Below are positions 41,580 to 52,474 of a DNA stretch of 64,000 nucleotides, piece after piece. The notes under the pieces are model-generated. The model worked only from the letters and a program-made list of their open reading frames with translations. It searched no databases and was not told the DNA's origin. A program made the translations under genes and the position numbers. Each line of letters begins with the position of its first letter. Within the stretch, counting starts at the first letter, position 1. Source of the DNA: Umbelopsis ramanniana AG (Eukaryota > Mucoromycota > Umbelopsidomycetes > Umbelopsidales > Umbelopsidaceae); NCBI RefSeq assembly GCF_025399195.1, contig NW_026252142.1:103671-167670 (forward strand). The letters are read 5' to 3'.

Positions 41580-42977
41580 ATGGAAGTAACCGAAGCTATT
41601 CGAAACCAGATTGATGGTGAGCCTTCATTTCTTCCAAATTTAGCATTAGACATGGGGAATGTCAGTTAGTGGCAACCATCGTAGTATTTGCCCCTGCGAC
41701 CTCCTGTGCTATCGCAGTTTTAAGCTCGTTCGATCCACCTTTCACCAATTCAAAGCGAATAGCTCAGCTCAAACTTCTTGAAAACTTTTCTCATCATCTA
41801 TGTCCAGTGTGTGGAGTGAACTGATAGCTGACCGATTATCCCTTTTTCCTCTATTTCACTTTTTCCTTTGTCATCCATCTTTTCCTGTCTCCATTGTTGT
41901 TTATACTTGCCAGAGCTGAGGAGAGAGAAGGCTATGCGATTCGACTCGTTGATCCTTGATCTACAAACCGAAATCCGATCCAAGAATACCCAAATGAAAG
42001 ACACCTGGCGTCAATTTGAAGAAGCTGTGGTGGCTTATGAGAAACTGTCATCCATCAGCGCCGATATTCCTGAATCTGTGGATGAAGACGAAGATGAAAA
42101 CGAGGGACCGTTGCTCCGAGAACGTTCAGCTAGTAAAATAGCATCAGATGACGAAGACGATTATTACGAAAAGTCAGGGTTGTCGATCCAGGACTTGGAA
42201 GCCGCCGGTTATGAATATTCTATGCCCCAGCCTAAGTCGACCGAACCATCAGATTCCTACAATAACAACTATATGGACAAGTCACTGGTCGATAGAAGTC
42301 GCTCTGCCACCACAGAAGGCGAATCTCCTCAAAGCACGTTGCCATTTCCAACCTCCGCAGGCACCTACACAGCAGCAACCGTGGTCATTCCTGAGAAAAA
42401 ACCAGCCGTCACTGAAAACAAGCGTACTTCCATGAGCAGCATTGCTTCTTCTAAAGCCCTCCTCCATGACGGACCAAAGAGAAAAGCCCAAGCAAAGTGT
42501 AAACGACTACAGTATATTGTTAAAGCCCTGGAGGCGTCTATTGCGGAATCCCAATACAAACTTGTATATACACGTGAAGACTACCAACGATCCCTTCAAG
42601 CTCTTGACGACCTTGAGGATGACTTGTGCAGCATTTCTACCAGGTTTGAGGAAAATGAAAAGATGTCCTTGGGCCACTTTTTCACTGCTCTGCAAACCAA
42701 GCAAGATCAATCGATTGTCGAGGTATACAAAGATTTGAAGGAATACAAGACACGAAATAACGATCAAATTCATCGAGGACAAAAGCGCAAGCGCCCTGTG
42801 GACCAAGATGTCACCCTACTTTCGATTGGTGAAGAAGATGAATTGCCTCTTGCCAAAGTCAGTCGAACGGAAGCCAAAGGCAAACCTGTTCTCAAGACCC
42901 TGCTGGCAGTCGGCACCCTTACAGCCATTGCAGCTGCGACTGGCTATGCAAATGGATATCTTCCTGCTTCTCTTTAA
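41580..42977 (+). CDS. Uncharacterised coiled-coil protein with hydrophobic C-terminus
   Basis: Product not recognised. Exon 1 (41580-41616) encodes MEVTEAIRNQID; an unusually long intron of nearly 300 bases joins in frame to ELRREKAMRFDSLILDLQTE. The first 65 residues are strongly helical (coiled-coil-like), followed by an acidic stretch (DEDEDENEGP) and a Ser/Thr/Pro linker. A second helical part spans CKRLQYIVKALEASIAESQ to EVYKDLKEYKTRNNDQI. A basic GQKRKRP is a possible nuclear signal, yet the end (VLKTLLAVGTLTAIAAATGY) is hydrophobic and could be a tail anchor. The protein is about 365 residues. Confidence 0.7.
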
Positions 42978-43610
42978 TTAGTATTAGTTATGTTTTTTTT
43001 TTTCATATTGTAACAACGTTTCATTTAAGCTATTCGTTCGTGTATTGTTTGTTATTAGAGGATTCGAAACCAACTGGGCCAAAATCTTTGTTGGCTGGAT
43101 TTCCTATTTGTGTGACCGAGAAGTCCCAATTGTCAGTCCATTTTTGGGAGCTGCCTCTATGACGTCGCTGTCGGAGTCTGTGGGACCTGCTTGGCAATAT
43201 TTTGGACCCGACTTGAACCCAATTATTATCTGGAAAGTGTTCCCCCAATCAAATAATTATCGCATTCATTGGTTTTTTGCCATTTGCCAATTAGCCAAAC
43301 ATTTACACTTGAACATTCATAAACAACTCGTGGTGTTCAACTGCTTTCAGTTAAGCCTTTGTTACAGAATTTCCACATTGCCCAAAAAGAATCCTGGAAT
43401 CAGCAGTCCAGTAGCTTCATACCTTCCTCAGCAACTATCACGACTTGCCAACCCCATACTGGTAGTCTAGACTTAAGGATTCACTATCACAAAAAAATTA
43501 TTGGCCCACTTGCTCTATCGGTAAATTCGAATAGCCGGATAAATATAGCTACTTGGCTGGATTACAAAGAAAAAAAAAAATATTCAAACTACCCTTCTTT
43601 CAACAACACC
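42978..43610. other. Intergenic, upstream of bZIP gene
   Basis: About 630 bases. It includes a CRE-like TGACGTCG at 43160-43167 (listed separately) and a run of A before the bZIP start. Open frames on both strands (43030-43248 minus, 43045-43470 plus) have no recognised content. Confidence 0.5.
43160..43167. promoter_or_regulatory. CRE-like site upstream of the ATF/CREB gene
   Basis: TGACGTCG, seven of eight bases of the palindromic CRE TGACGTCA, about 450 bases before the start of the bZIP factor that would bind such sites. Autoregulation is a guess from position. Confidence 0.3.
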
Positions 43611-45490
43611 ATGGTGAGAAGGTCTGCCAGAAACAACACCTCAACCGACACCGTTACTCTATCCACCGTTGCAAAACCGACTGAACAAAATGCTGCTACC
43701 TTGGGTACGTAAAATACTTTTTCTACAGTCCATTTGCTTATTTAATATAGAAACCAAGGGAAGGGATCACCATGCACATTACAGCCGCCCCCCCCAACAT
43801 CCATCGCACAACAGCAATTCATTACATCAACATCCATTGTATTCAACCACACGCATTTAAAGAATCAACATCATTCCCATGTCAGTCTCCCCCACTCGCT
43901 CATGGTCTATCGACCAACGCTGAGTTCAAGATTATCTGCAACAACAATGAGAGATCCAATTTTTAGGGAGCCTTATACCGATCTAATATCCTCTCCATCC
44001 ACGCACATTGCCCTGTCAACTACTAGCGCGAACTATCCAATTTTTTTTTCTTCCCTCCTTTCTTCCAATTAGCACTTCAAGGTGTTTATTGTATCGTGCT
44101 AACCTTCCCAATCCAATTGCATTACAGACGAAGCTGTCAAAAGCCCTGATCTACCAGTAACAACCAAACTGGATCAAGAACCTAATCCATTCGAGCAAAG
44201 CTTCTCTGGAGCATCCTCCAGGAGCAATAACCAAGAGGCCGAAGGAGCAAAGGCCGCACCGAAACTGGTTTTGCCACCGGCGGCTTCCATTGCCAGCCCA
44301 AGCCCTAATGTGCTTTCCAAAGGCATCTTCCCAAAAGACATGGCTGAACAATTTGCTTGGGACTCACTAAGATCAGGACCTCTTTCACCTTCCATGTTGC
44401 AACGACCTGCTGATTCTACTTTTTCAGCAGTGGACGGTGAACAACTCGGTACCAATAATAGAATTGGCTCTATTTCAAATGTGCCTGGAGCATTTTCTTT
44501 TCAAGGCATGACACCCAATTCACTTTATGGGACTAGTACTAATCCTCAACAGCCAGCTGCTCAGTATCAAGGTAAGGATCCATTTTCACGATATTTCACT
44601 TTGGCAACCCATAGCAAATTTGGCTCTCCCCCCCTTCCTGTATTTAAACAAAACCTATCTTGCTTTTGCCCCCCATTCTATCCTTGTACGAGCCTTTTTT
44701 TTTTTATCCTTTCTGTCATCGCTCGCTTTTTCTCTATCTCTCTCTTTCACATTTACAACCGGTTGCCACCACCCCATCATGGCACTCTTAGTTAACGATA
44801 TCCTCCCATTTATGCACACAGACATGAACGGTAATCTCTTTACATCCAACACCATGCCTGGCCAAGCCGCCTCAGATATGTACATGATGCAACGACAAAA
44901 TATGATGAACATGGGCATGGCGGGAATGGACCAAAACAACTATGGTCAATCGACTTCACCGCCTCACAAACGGGCTAGACGAAAAACGCTCGATGACACC
45001 ACAGAAGATAGTACCAGCCAAACCAGTGAACAATCTCACTCCAATACCAATAAATCTCGAAGAAAGGCTTCTAAGGATACCGATGACGATGAAAGAAGGA
45101 AGAACTTTTTGGAGAGAAATAGACAAGGTGAGTAGATACCCCCTCTCGCACACAGCCACCACCTGGACTAAACCTTTTTCCTTCCCAGCTGCTCTCAAGT
45201 GTCGCCAGCGCAAGAAGCAATGGCTCAATAACCTTCAAGCCAAGGTGGAATACTTGACCAATGATAACGAACAGTTGCAACTGCAGGCCAATGCGCTGAG
45301 AGAAGAAATCATCAACCTCAAGACGCTGCTGATAGCTCACAAGGATTGTGCGGTTGCACAGCAAAATGGTATGGTTGGATTAAACCTGTTACAACAACAG
45401 CGTCCACCACCGGCTGGTACGAACGCTATGGCTATGTCCATGGCTCCCACAGCCCCACTTAATGCTGCTCCCGGTGCTATGCGATACTGA
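43611..45490 (+). CDS. atf1: ATF/CREB-type bZIP transcription factor (Atf1-like)
   Basis: Stress-response transcription factor of the Atf1/Aft1 type, usually a target of the Hog1/Sty1 MAP kinase. Exon 1 (43611-43704) encodes MVRRSARNNTSTDTVTL; an intron of 423 bases, long for this window, leads at 44128 to DEAVKSPDLPVTTKLDQEPN. The Atf1 N-terminal region is recognisable as NPFEQSFSGA, LPPAASIASPSP, and WDSLRSGPLSPSMLQ. Exon 3 is Met/Gln-rich. The bZIP reads DERRKNFLERNRQ spliced to AALKCRQRKKQWLNNLQAKV, with leucine zipper residues through NDNEQLQLQANALREEIINL. It ends at PGAMRY. About 370 residues. Confidence 0.9.
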
Positions 45491-45914
45491 GCTTATTGTA
45501 GAAACTAACCATCTATTGACGAACCAACCAACCCACCCACTCACCATTCACATCCCATCTATTCTTTTATTTTTTGGGTAGCACCCCATGACATATAATC
45601 CCAACATGTTTTGCTTTGTTCGTTTCTGTATCATTTTCTTTGCTTGCTCCAATCTACTTTCATTGTACACGCCCTTTTTTTTTTGTATTACATGCAGTCA
45701 GTATAAAGTGGAAACGCTCCGTTTTCAAAACCGCAGAACATGTGGGTTAGCGGGACTTCAAATCAGTCCATTTGATGATTAGCTGAGGGGAAATTTGAAA
45801 GCGCTTTGAAGATGACACATTCTGAATTACTGACTGACGCGGGGTGCGATGTTGTATTTAAAATATAAACCCCTCAGTTTTTCCCCACACTGTCTTTTTC
45901 TTCCTCTCTTCACC
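45491..45914. other. Intergenic, bZIP 3' end and kinase promoter
   Basis: 424 bases, pyrimidine-rich. No gene or repeat was recognised; the plus frame at 45588-45782 has no recognisable content. Confidence 0.5.
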
Positions 45915-47171
45915 ATGGTAGGCTCCACTTCCGTACTAAAAGCTATACCACAAGATATCCTCAATCGACTATGGACGGCCAAAGAAACTCGTGTATCGGT
46001 AAGGGTTGATGCAATGGATTTGGACGTCTTTGCATGACAGGTGGCTCATTCTTTTTTTTTTTTGTGGGCAGTTGAAGCATTTGTACATTCTCGGAAAACA
46101 AGTGAATAAAACTCGTCAAACCCCTTCGCCAGCTATCAAGATCCCTTCAGAATTCCTTTGCTCAGAACTCCCTATACGCTACGGCCATATGCTCAAGATG
46201 TTGCACGCACATCCTCTTGCCACCACGTCGCCAGCCATGCAAACAGTAGCCAACCGCTACGTATCCGATACGCAACTTCTGACTCGCCTTTCCGTACCTT
46301 CTACCGAGATGGAGTCCAGTCAGTTTCTAGAGGTGCTCCGTACTTTACGGCGTCGGCAATGTGGCAGTCTGTTACGTCTCAGGCACGGTCTATTGACAGA
46401 AACCCAAGGCGACGAACGGGCCCAAGATGCAGTACAAGGGTTCTTGGATCAATGCAACGGCCTTGGAGTGGGTGTGAATCTCTTGATCGGTAAATATTAT
46501 TTTTTTTGGGAAATGCATCTTGGAACCCTTTGATGATAATCATATTAATCTCCGCTTGGTTCATCTTTGTGTCAGGTGAACATCTGTGTCTACATGACAA
46601 GGGCCATAACTTGGTGCAGCAAATCGATCCCGTCAAAGTGGCCCAAAATGCCATACAAGAAGCTCAACGCTACTGTGCTGAGACGCATAACGTGACAGCC
46701 CCTCAAGTCCAACTGGTATGCAAGTACCCGAATCTGTCTACCACCTATGTCCCGGCCCACCTTCACCGCATTTTATTCGAGCTGTTGACCAATTCGTTGA
46801 CCGCGACCATCAAGCACCAAAAAACCGCTCCTGTGAAATTGACGCTCGTGAAAGGTCATGAGGATGTGACCATTCGATTATCCGATGAAGGTGGCGGTAT
46901 TTCTGCTCGTGAGATGCACAGTGCATGGCGATACCATATCAATCCCCACCACAAAGCTCTTCTAGACCACGACCAAGACGACGCCCAAGTGGAGTTTGAC
47001 TCCAAACGAGGTCTTCGATTTGCCCGTCTGCTTGCCCGCTACTTTGGTGGTGATTTGAACTTGATTTCAATGGAGGGTTACGGCACGGATGCTTTCCTGG
47101 CCCTCAGCCGGGACGATGCTGTCATGGAAAACTACCCTGTCTCCAACCTAACCGAAACCGAACTTTACTAG
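45915..47171 (+). CDS. Mitochondrial PDK/BCKDK-family protein kinase
   Basis: GHKL-fold kinase that phosphorylates the pyruvate or branched-chain dehydrogenase E1 and switches it off. Exon 1 encodes MVGSTSVLKAIPQDILNRLW; splicing continues with LKHLYILGKQVNKTRQTPSP and SELPIRYGHMLKMLHAHP. The helical domain includes FLDQCNGLGVGVNLLIGEH. ATP-site motifs are the N box ELLTNSLTATIKH and the G1 box SDEGGGIS (usually DRGGG). The G2 position reads SKRGLRFARLLARYFGG rather than the usual GFGLP, so this box is divergent. It ends NLTETELY. About 370 residues, two introns. Whether it acts on PDH or BCKDH cannot be decided. Confidence 0.88.
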
Positions 47172-47806
47172 ATCTCATGTGTGGACCCCATGTTTCACAC
47201 GCCACAGTTGCACGCATCCAAACCTGAAAAAAAAAAAAAACGGATCTCAACTCATCTGCCTGTAAATAGCTATCTCTCTAGATTTTGTATATAACTCTCT
47301 TGATCCTATAAGGTTCGTTAATAAATCCTGAACATAGTCAAAGAAATGCAATGCATGGAATAAGTTGAAGTTGGTAGATCCTTGAGGGTCACCATTGCTT
47401 CGTCGACCCGGAATTGTCCGTCAAGCACGATCCTTTGGAAGGCCAGGTGTTGATTATAGGCTTGCTTCCGACCTCATCCGATGTCACATCTGCTGTTCTC
47501 AGGCATGTATTCGACTCTGCATAATAATGCCAGCAAGCATGAAAAAAAAAATGGGTTGATAGAGATTAGCTGGCCACACCTCAGGCAATAAAGTCAACTT
47601 CATCTAGCCATAGAGCGCTGTGCCATCCATCGCTCTCAATCCAAGCAGGGCCAGTTTCCCACGCTGTGACGTTCTCATGTAGAATGCATAATAACCCAAA
47701 TATCCTGAATGACAAACAAAACTCCTTCGATGTTTATTTCTAATGAAACGTCCCACATTGACGCATCATAAGCCAAGTCTACAATTACACACGTCTAATA
47801 TTCACT
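47172..47806. other. Convergent intergenic region
   Basis: About 635 bases between the kinase and the DUF3455-like gene, which face each other. Some minus-strand frames near 47380-47700 look protein-like for 30-45 residues (for example QHLAFQRIVLDGQFRVDEA) but do not join through plausible splice sites. No gene is called. Confidence 0.4.
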
Positions 47807-48550
47807 CTAAGCCTCCATCTCGTCGGCATCAACCTCAGCGTTGCCAGCAGGTTCGTCAGCAGCAGCTTCATTTTGGCCGGTGGGTTTTTGGCCGCCAGCT
47901 TCTTTTTTGCCCACTCTCAAAGAAGGATAAGAGTGGGGTTCAGAATCAGTGAAGAACAAGTACATGGCCTCATAGGGACGGAGGAGAAGGGCACCAGCTT
48001 CAGTGCAGAGGTCTTCGGGAGGAGGAGCAGATTGACTGGAGTTGGCCCGGACAATCCATTGAACGTCCTTCCAGGCACCGGAATCCGACGTATGAACGAC
48101 AGGCGTGATATGGTCATCAATGTACGATTCATCATGGTGACCCATGTTGCGGGTGGTGTTCTTGGGGTTGCCAAGCACAGCAAAGGATCCGTCCTTCAGG
48201 TTGTAGAACACAGGGTATCGGCTTTCACTATTGACTTCCGTCTTGGTCAAGTTCATAGGGGCAAATGACATGGTAGCGACTTCAATGGCATTGTCAACGT
48301 TGGGTTGGTCGTACAAAGTAGCCGTGGTTTGGACATTGTACCATTTGAGATGCACGGGGTGCGTGGGCACACACTCGTGGTATCGGATACCCTTGGCATA
48401 GTAAGCACCTATCAAGTTGGCGGTGGCCGGGGGATCAATGTTCAATCCAGCAAGACTGTTGCGGTTGACAGTATGGCCGGGAGGAAACAAGTTGTCAGCT
48501 GCCACGAGGGAGGCGATGGCAGACAAGCTGGCAATGGATTTGAAGAGCAT
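47807..48550 (-). CDS. Secreted DUF3455-like protein
   Basis: Single-exon gene of 247 residues. The start MLFKSIASLSAIASLVAAD is a signal peptide. The body has LIGAYYAKGIRYHECVPTHP and then TTATLYDQPNVDNAIEVA, a pattern seen in the fungal secreted DUF3455 family, and SYIDDHITPVVHTSDSGAWK later. The C-terminus is hydrophilic (AEVDADEMEA). Function is unknown in the family; the assignment rests on remembered pattern, not a search. Confidence 0.6.
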   Translation of the reverse strand: MLFKSIASLSAIASLVAADNLFPPGHTVNRNSLAGLNIDPPATANLIGAYYAKGIRYHECVPTHPVHLKWYNVQTTATLYDQPNVDNAIEVATMSFAPMNLTKTEVNSESRYPVFYNLKDGSFAVLGNPKNTTRNMGHHDESYIDDHITPVVHTSDSGAWKDVQWIVRANSSQSAPPPEDLCTEAGALLLRPYEAMYLFFTDSEPHSYPSLRVGKKEAGGQKPTGQNEAAADEPAGNAEVDADEMEA

Positions 48551-49194
48551 GCTGCGTGATATAATAAATATTCACAGTATGTTGAACGAGAGTTTCAACC
48601 CATGGTGGGTAACCAATCGCTTTAAATAATGGAGGCCATCCATTTTTGTCCTTCTCATTGTTTGGACTGGCGGTTCTATTGGCGAACATTGCGCCAAACT
48701 TTGCTGTTAATCTTAATGAAAATGTGCATCAACCGTCAGAATGCTAAATAACAACAAGGATGTAAACACATCGTTAGATACCTCATCGCTCTGTTTATTG
48801 TTGGCTTCCCAACTTATCTTCCTTCCTGTATTGTCGCCATCGGTGGCGTGAGCTATTTCAATGGCGACCAAGCAGAGCAGATTGAAAACATGATCATTAA
48901 AGAATCGACATTCTGAATGCGGGGTGGGTCATTTTTATTAAGTATGAATATGAAGTATTTAATTCCCTCCATCAAGCGATGATGCAGCATGCATTATAGG
49001 TAATATTACAGTGATAGATAGGTGTGAGTGAATGCAAGGCGAGGAGTTGAAGAAAAAATAAATGAAGTAGAGCTAGCTTTTTTTTTTTTTCACTACTCCT
49101 TGCTCGGAAATAATTACTGGGAGTATGCTGGGCTGTTTTCTATGAAATGGTTATTTTCCTGATGTCCCGGACCGACCTTTCTCAATGAACGCGC
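48551..49194. other. Intergenic, DUF3455-like promoter and MFS 3' side
   Basis: About 640 bases. A T-run near 49080 on the plus strand probably marks the MFS transcript end side. Nothing else was recognised. Confidence 0.5.
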
Positions 49195-51561
49195 CTAATG
49201 GGCGGCAGCTACTGTGCCAGGTTGGTTTTTGTCATCCACAGTGGAGGGGTCATCCAGATTCATAGAGGTGTTATCTTTTTCAGCAGATTCTTCCTTTTCA
49301 CCATGAGCAAACTCTTGTTCAGTGGACTCTTCTTTTTCAGAGGAAGTATCTTCCACTTCATTTTCAATTCTTGAATCAAGGACAACCAGTGTCTCTGGCT
49401 GTTGGGCTTTGATGGAAGGGCGTCTTCGCAGTTCATGATGTTCAATGAACAGACTGATGAAGAATGCAACGCCAGCAAAGGGGACGATCAAAATTCGCAT
49501 CTTATCCAAGGCATAAACAAAGGCTTCTTGGACTTCAGTTCGCGTGGCGGCGGGTAAGGTCTTGACCAGGGTGAAATCTTGAGCCAAAGCGGTGGCCGAT
49601 ATGTTAAGATTGAGGGTCGCCAATTGGGTAGCAAGGACGTTTTGGTAATAACTGCCAAAGATAGCGATACCAAACACACCACCAACGGTACGGAAGAAAC
49701 TAGTGATGGCGGTGATGACAGCAATGCTAAATAAAACAGAAGATTGAGGTCAGCAGCTGAAAAAAAGCAATACTTTAAAAAAAGGCGCCATATGGCAAGG
49801 ACTTACTCTCTGGCTGGGACGGAACTTTGAGCGCAAAGGAGAAGGGTTTGCATGGTAAGACCACATCCAACTCCCATCACCAGTAAATAACCAATCAATT
49901 CGCCACGGTTGGAATCAATCTTCAATAAAGACAATAAGCCACCACCAACACATTGGATGGCAAGACCGATCCATACCAGGGGACGGACATGGCCAGTGTA
50001 AGTTGCAATAAGACCAGAACCAGTAGAGCAAACCACGACCGCCAAGATGAGTGGGAGCATTTCAAGACCACTTGATGTCGCGCTGTCGCCTCTTGCCACT
50101 TGGAAATAAATGGGTGTGTAATAAATGGCACCTCCAAAGAAATTCATACCAAAGAAGAATTGGACAGCACAAATGGCCATGGCAGAACGCTGCTTCAAGA
50201 TGCGTCCAGGCAACAGAGGTTCCTTTGCGTAGAATCCTTCAATGGCAATGAGACAAATGAGTAGAAATCCTCCTACACAGAAAAGGGCAATGACCACTGG
50301 ACTGTTCCATGCATACTGGTTGCCACCCCATTGCAATGGCAACAAAATTAAGATGGTAGAAGCAATCAAGAAGACGCATCCAATGTAATCGATTCTTGCC
50401 AACTTGTGTTTCATAGAGTCCTTGGGACGAGGCATATGAAGGAAGACGATGATGATGAAGATCGTAGCTGCACCAAAGGGTATATTGACATAAAAGCCTA
50501 ATGGTAGATGAATTAGCCGGAGTTCGCATAATGGAAGTGGACAATGAAAATAAAAAGGGGGGGGGGATCAAAAGAATTTGACGGTGTTGAAAATTCGAGC
50601 GCCATCCTTATCTCATTTGCTTCAGCCATAACCGACTGATCGGACGCACACCGACTGAACCATAGAATACTTACACCATCGCCAAGAAGCATGATCGGTA
50701 AATGCTCCTCCAATAAGGGGTCCAATGACGGAAGCAATACCGAAACTGGCGCCGATAATGCCTTGGTATTTGCCACGATCGCGGAGTGATACAAGATCCG
50801 AAACGATGATCATCACACTGCTAATCATACCACCACTATAAAATAAGAAAGGCACCATTACTGATTCCATTCCAAGTGTCATCACAAGGTATACTTGTTG
50901 TACTTACGCTCCAATACCTTGAACAGCTATATACCATCATCACAAAGAACGTTAATGGCTGTTTTGCCTGTACGACCCCATCCATATTCCCACACCCATT
51001 GACGCTTACATACCTCGAAAAACAATCAACATGGTCATGCTTTGAGCAGCTCCAGACACAATACTTCCGATCAAGAAAACCGTAACACCGAACAAGAAGA
51101 CAGGCTTTCGACCGAAGATGTCTGCAAATTTACCATACAAGGGTTGGAAGCATGTGTTTGTAAGCATATATGCGACACCAACCTTCAAGAAACAGATGTG
51201 AGTTAATAGATGGAACAATACACACGTTCTTTTCATGGCACAAGCTTACCCATCCAATCTCGTAAGCTGAATTAAAGTCTGAAGAAATTCTAGGTAATGC
51301 TGTAGATACAATGGTTTGATCCAGAGATGCTAACAGAACACAAAGGGCAAGGCTGAAAAATGGGAACACTTAGTATACATCGTAGATATGCAATAGGTTG
51401 ACAGACATTTACCCAACATAAATCAAGTAGAACCTCCATCCCGTGGGACGTTCCCAGTTTTCTAATGGATTGACTCGGTCTGGAGGAGGAGATCCTTTGA
51501 CAGGCGCTTTTGTTTGCGATTCGACTTCTGTCGGGCTAATGCTTTCTTTCTCTGATGTCAT
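49195..51561 (-). CDS. MFS drug:H+ antiporter (DHA2, 14-TM type)
   Basis: Plasma-membrane or vacuolar efflux pump of the major facilitator superfamily. A hydrophilic N-terminus (MTSEKESISPTEVESQTKAP) leads to LALCVLLASLDQTIVSTALP, the DHA2 first helix. Motif A is KFADIFGRKPVFLFG, and motif C is GASFGIASVIGPLIGGAFTD. Further helices include FLIASTILILLPLQWGGNQ and LPLILAVVVCSTGSGLIA, for a predicted 12-14 segments. The C-terminal tail is acidic and Lys-rich (KEESTEQEFAHGEKEESAEK) and ends GTVAAAH. About eight short introns; around 560 residues. Substrate unknown. The ATG at 51612 is also in frame but adds an unlikely leader. Confidence 0.92.
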
Positions 51562-52474
51562 TCGATCCAGTATATATGTGTGTGAATGGAAAAACAAAGC
51601 TAAAGCGCGCACTATGATCCGATCTTTATATAAGAGGGAAAAAAAAATTATTTCATCGGGTTAATGTTGAGCCCACGGTAAATTGAATCACCGTGGTGGT
51701 GTTTTCAAGCCCATTCGGGCGATTGAGCCGAATTGACGGCCATTCTACCTGCTTGTGCTGTGGGCCATACTGCGGAGAAACCAATACCCTGGCTGCTATC
51801 CTGCTGATCTTCTTCAAGTGAAGTGTCCATGCTTTGGAGCTGCCAAGCTTTCAAAGTGCAGCAGTACCTGGGCCTGTTCCAGGACGGACCTCAGAATCCA
51901 TCATCACCCTGGTCGGTTGAGATTTGTACGCATTAAAGTGACTTCTCGAGTGTCACCCACGCTACGTAATGTATTCTAGAAAAATCGCACATTTACATTG
52001 AATATTCCAAGAACTTGGGTGACCAATGCGGCAAGATCCCCCCCCCAATTCAGAGTTTACCGAAATCCCGCACTTGACGGACGTGAACGGCACACTTCTC
52101 TCAAATCTTTTGATGATAAAGCTTGCCGTGGCATGGTTGCCGGTCAATAAATGCCCCACAAAGAATGGTGGATTAACGCCAGATTTGTCGCTATTACTAA
52201 GAGAATTGCCGATTTGGGTAAATTACAGGCCAACGCGTGCTGGGTTGTCCGAATGGAACCTTCCCGCCTGCTCGGATCGACGAGACTTCTTCAATATTGA
52301 CTTGCGGTCGCTTCTTTTACAACCGTTAGTCGGACCCCAATGTGTTCGGTAGGATGGATGCCAAGCTGAAGGTAGCTGGGCAAATTGGCTGAGTTGGTGA
52401 AAAACGTGCAGGGCGCCATTTGAAAACGTAGGCTAAATCTGGCATCCCTACTGCTAAGCTCTTACGCTATTGTC
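51562..52474. other. Divergent intergenic region, MFS and CHID1-like genes
   Basis: About 910 bases between start codons, richer in GC than neighbouring spacers. A C-run near 52037-52045 is present. No gene was recognised on either strand. Confidence 0.5.

Noticed and set aside
43045-43470. 141-codon plus frame before the bZIP gene
   Set aside because: No recognisable content; a minus-strand reading (GFKSGPKYCQAGPTDSDSD) looks equally protein-like, and neither has a clear start or splice partner.
47380-47760. Protein-like minus-strand fragments between the PDK and DUF3455-like genes
   Set aside because: Fragments are in different frames and no canonical intron connects them.
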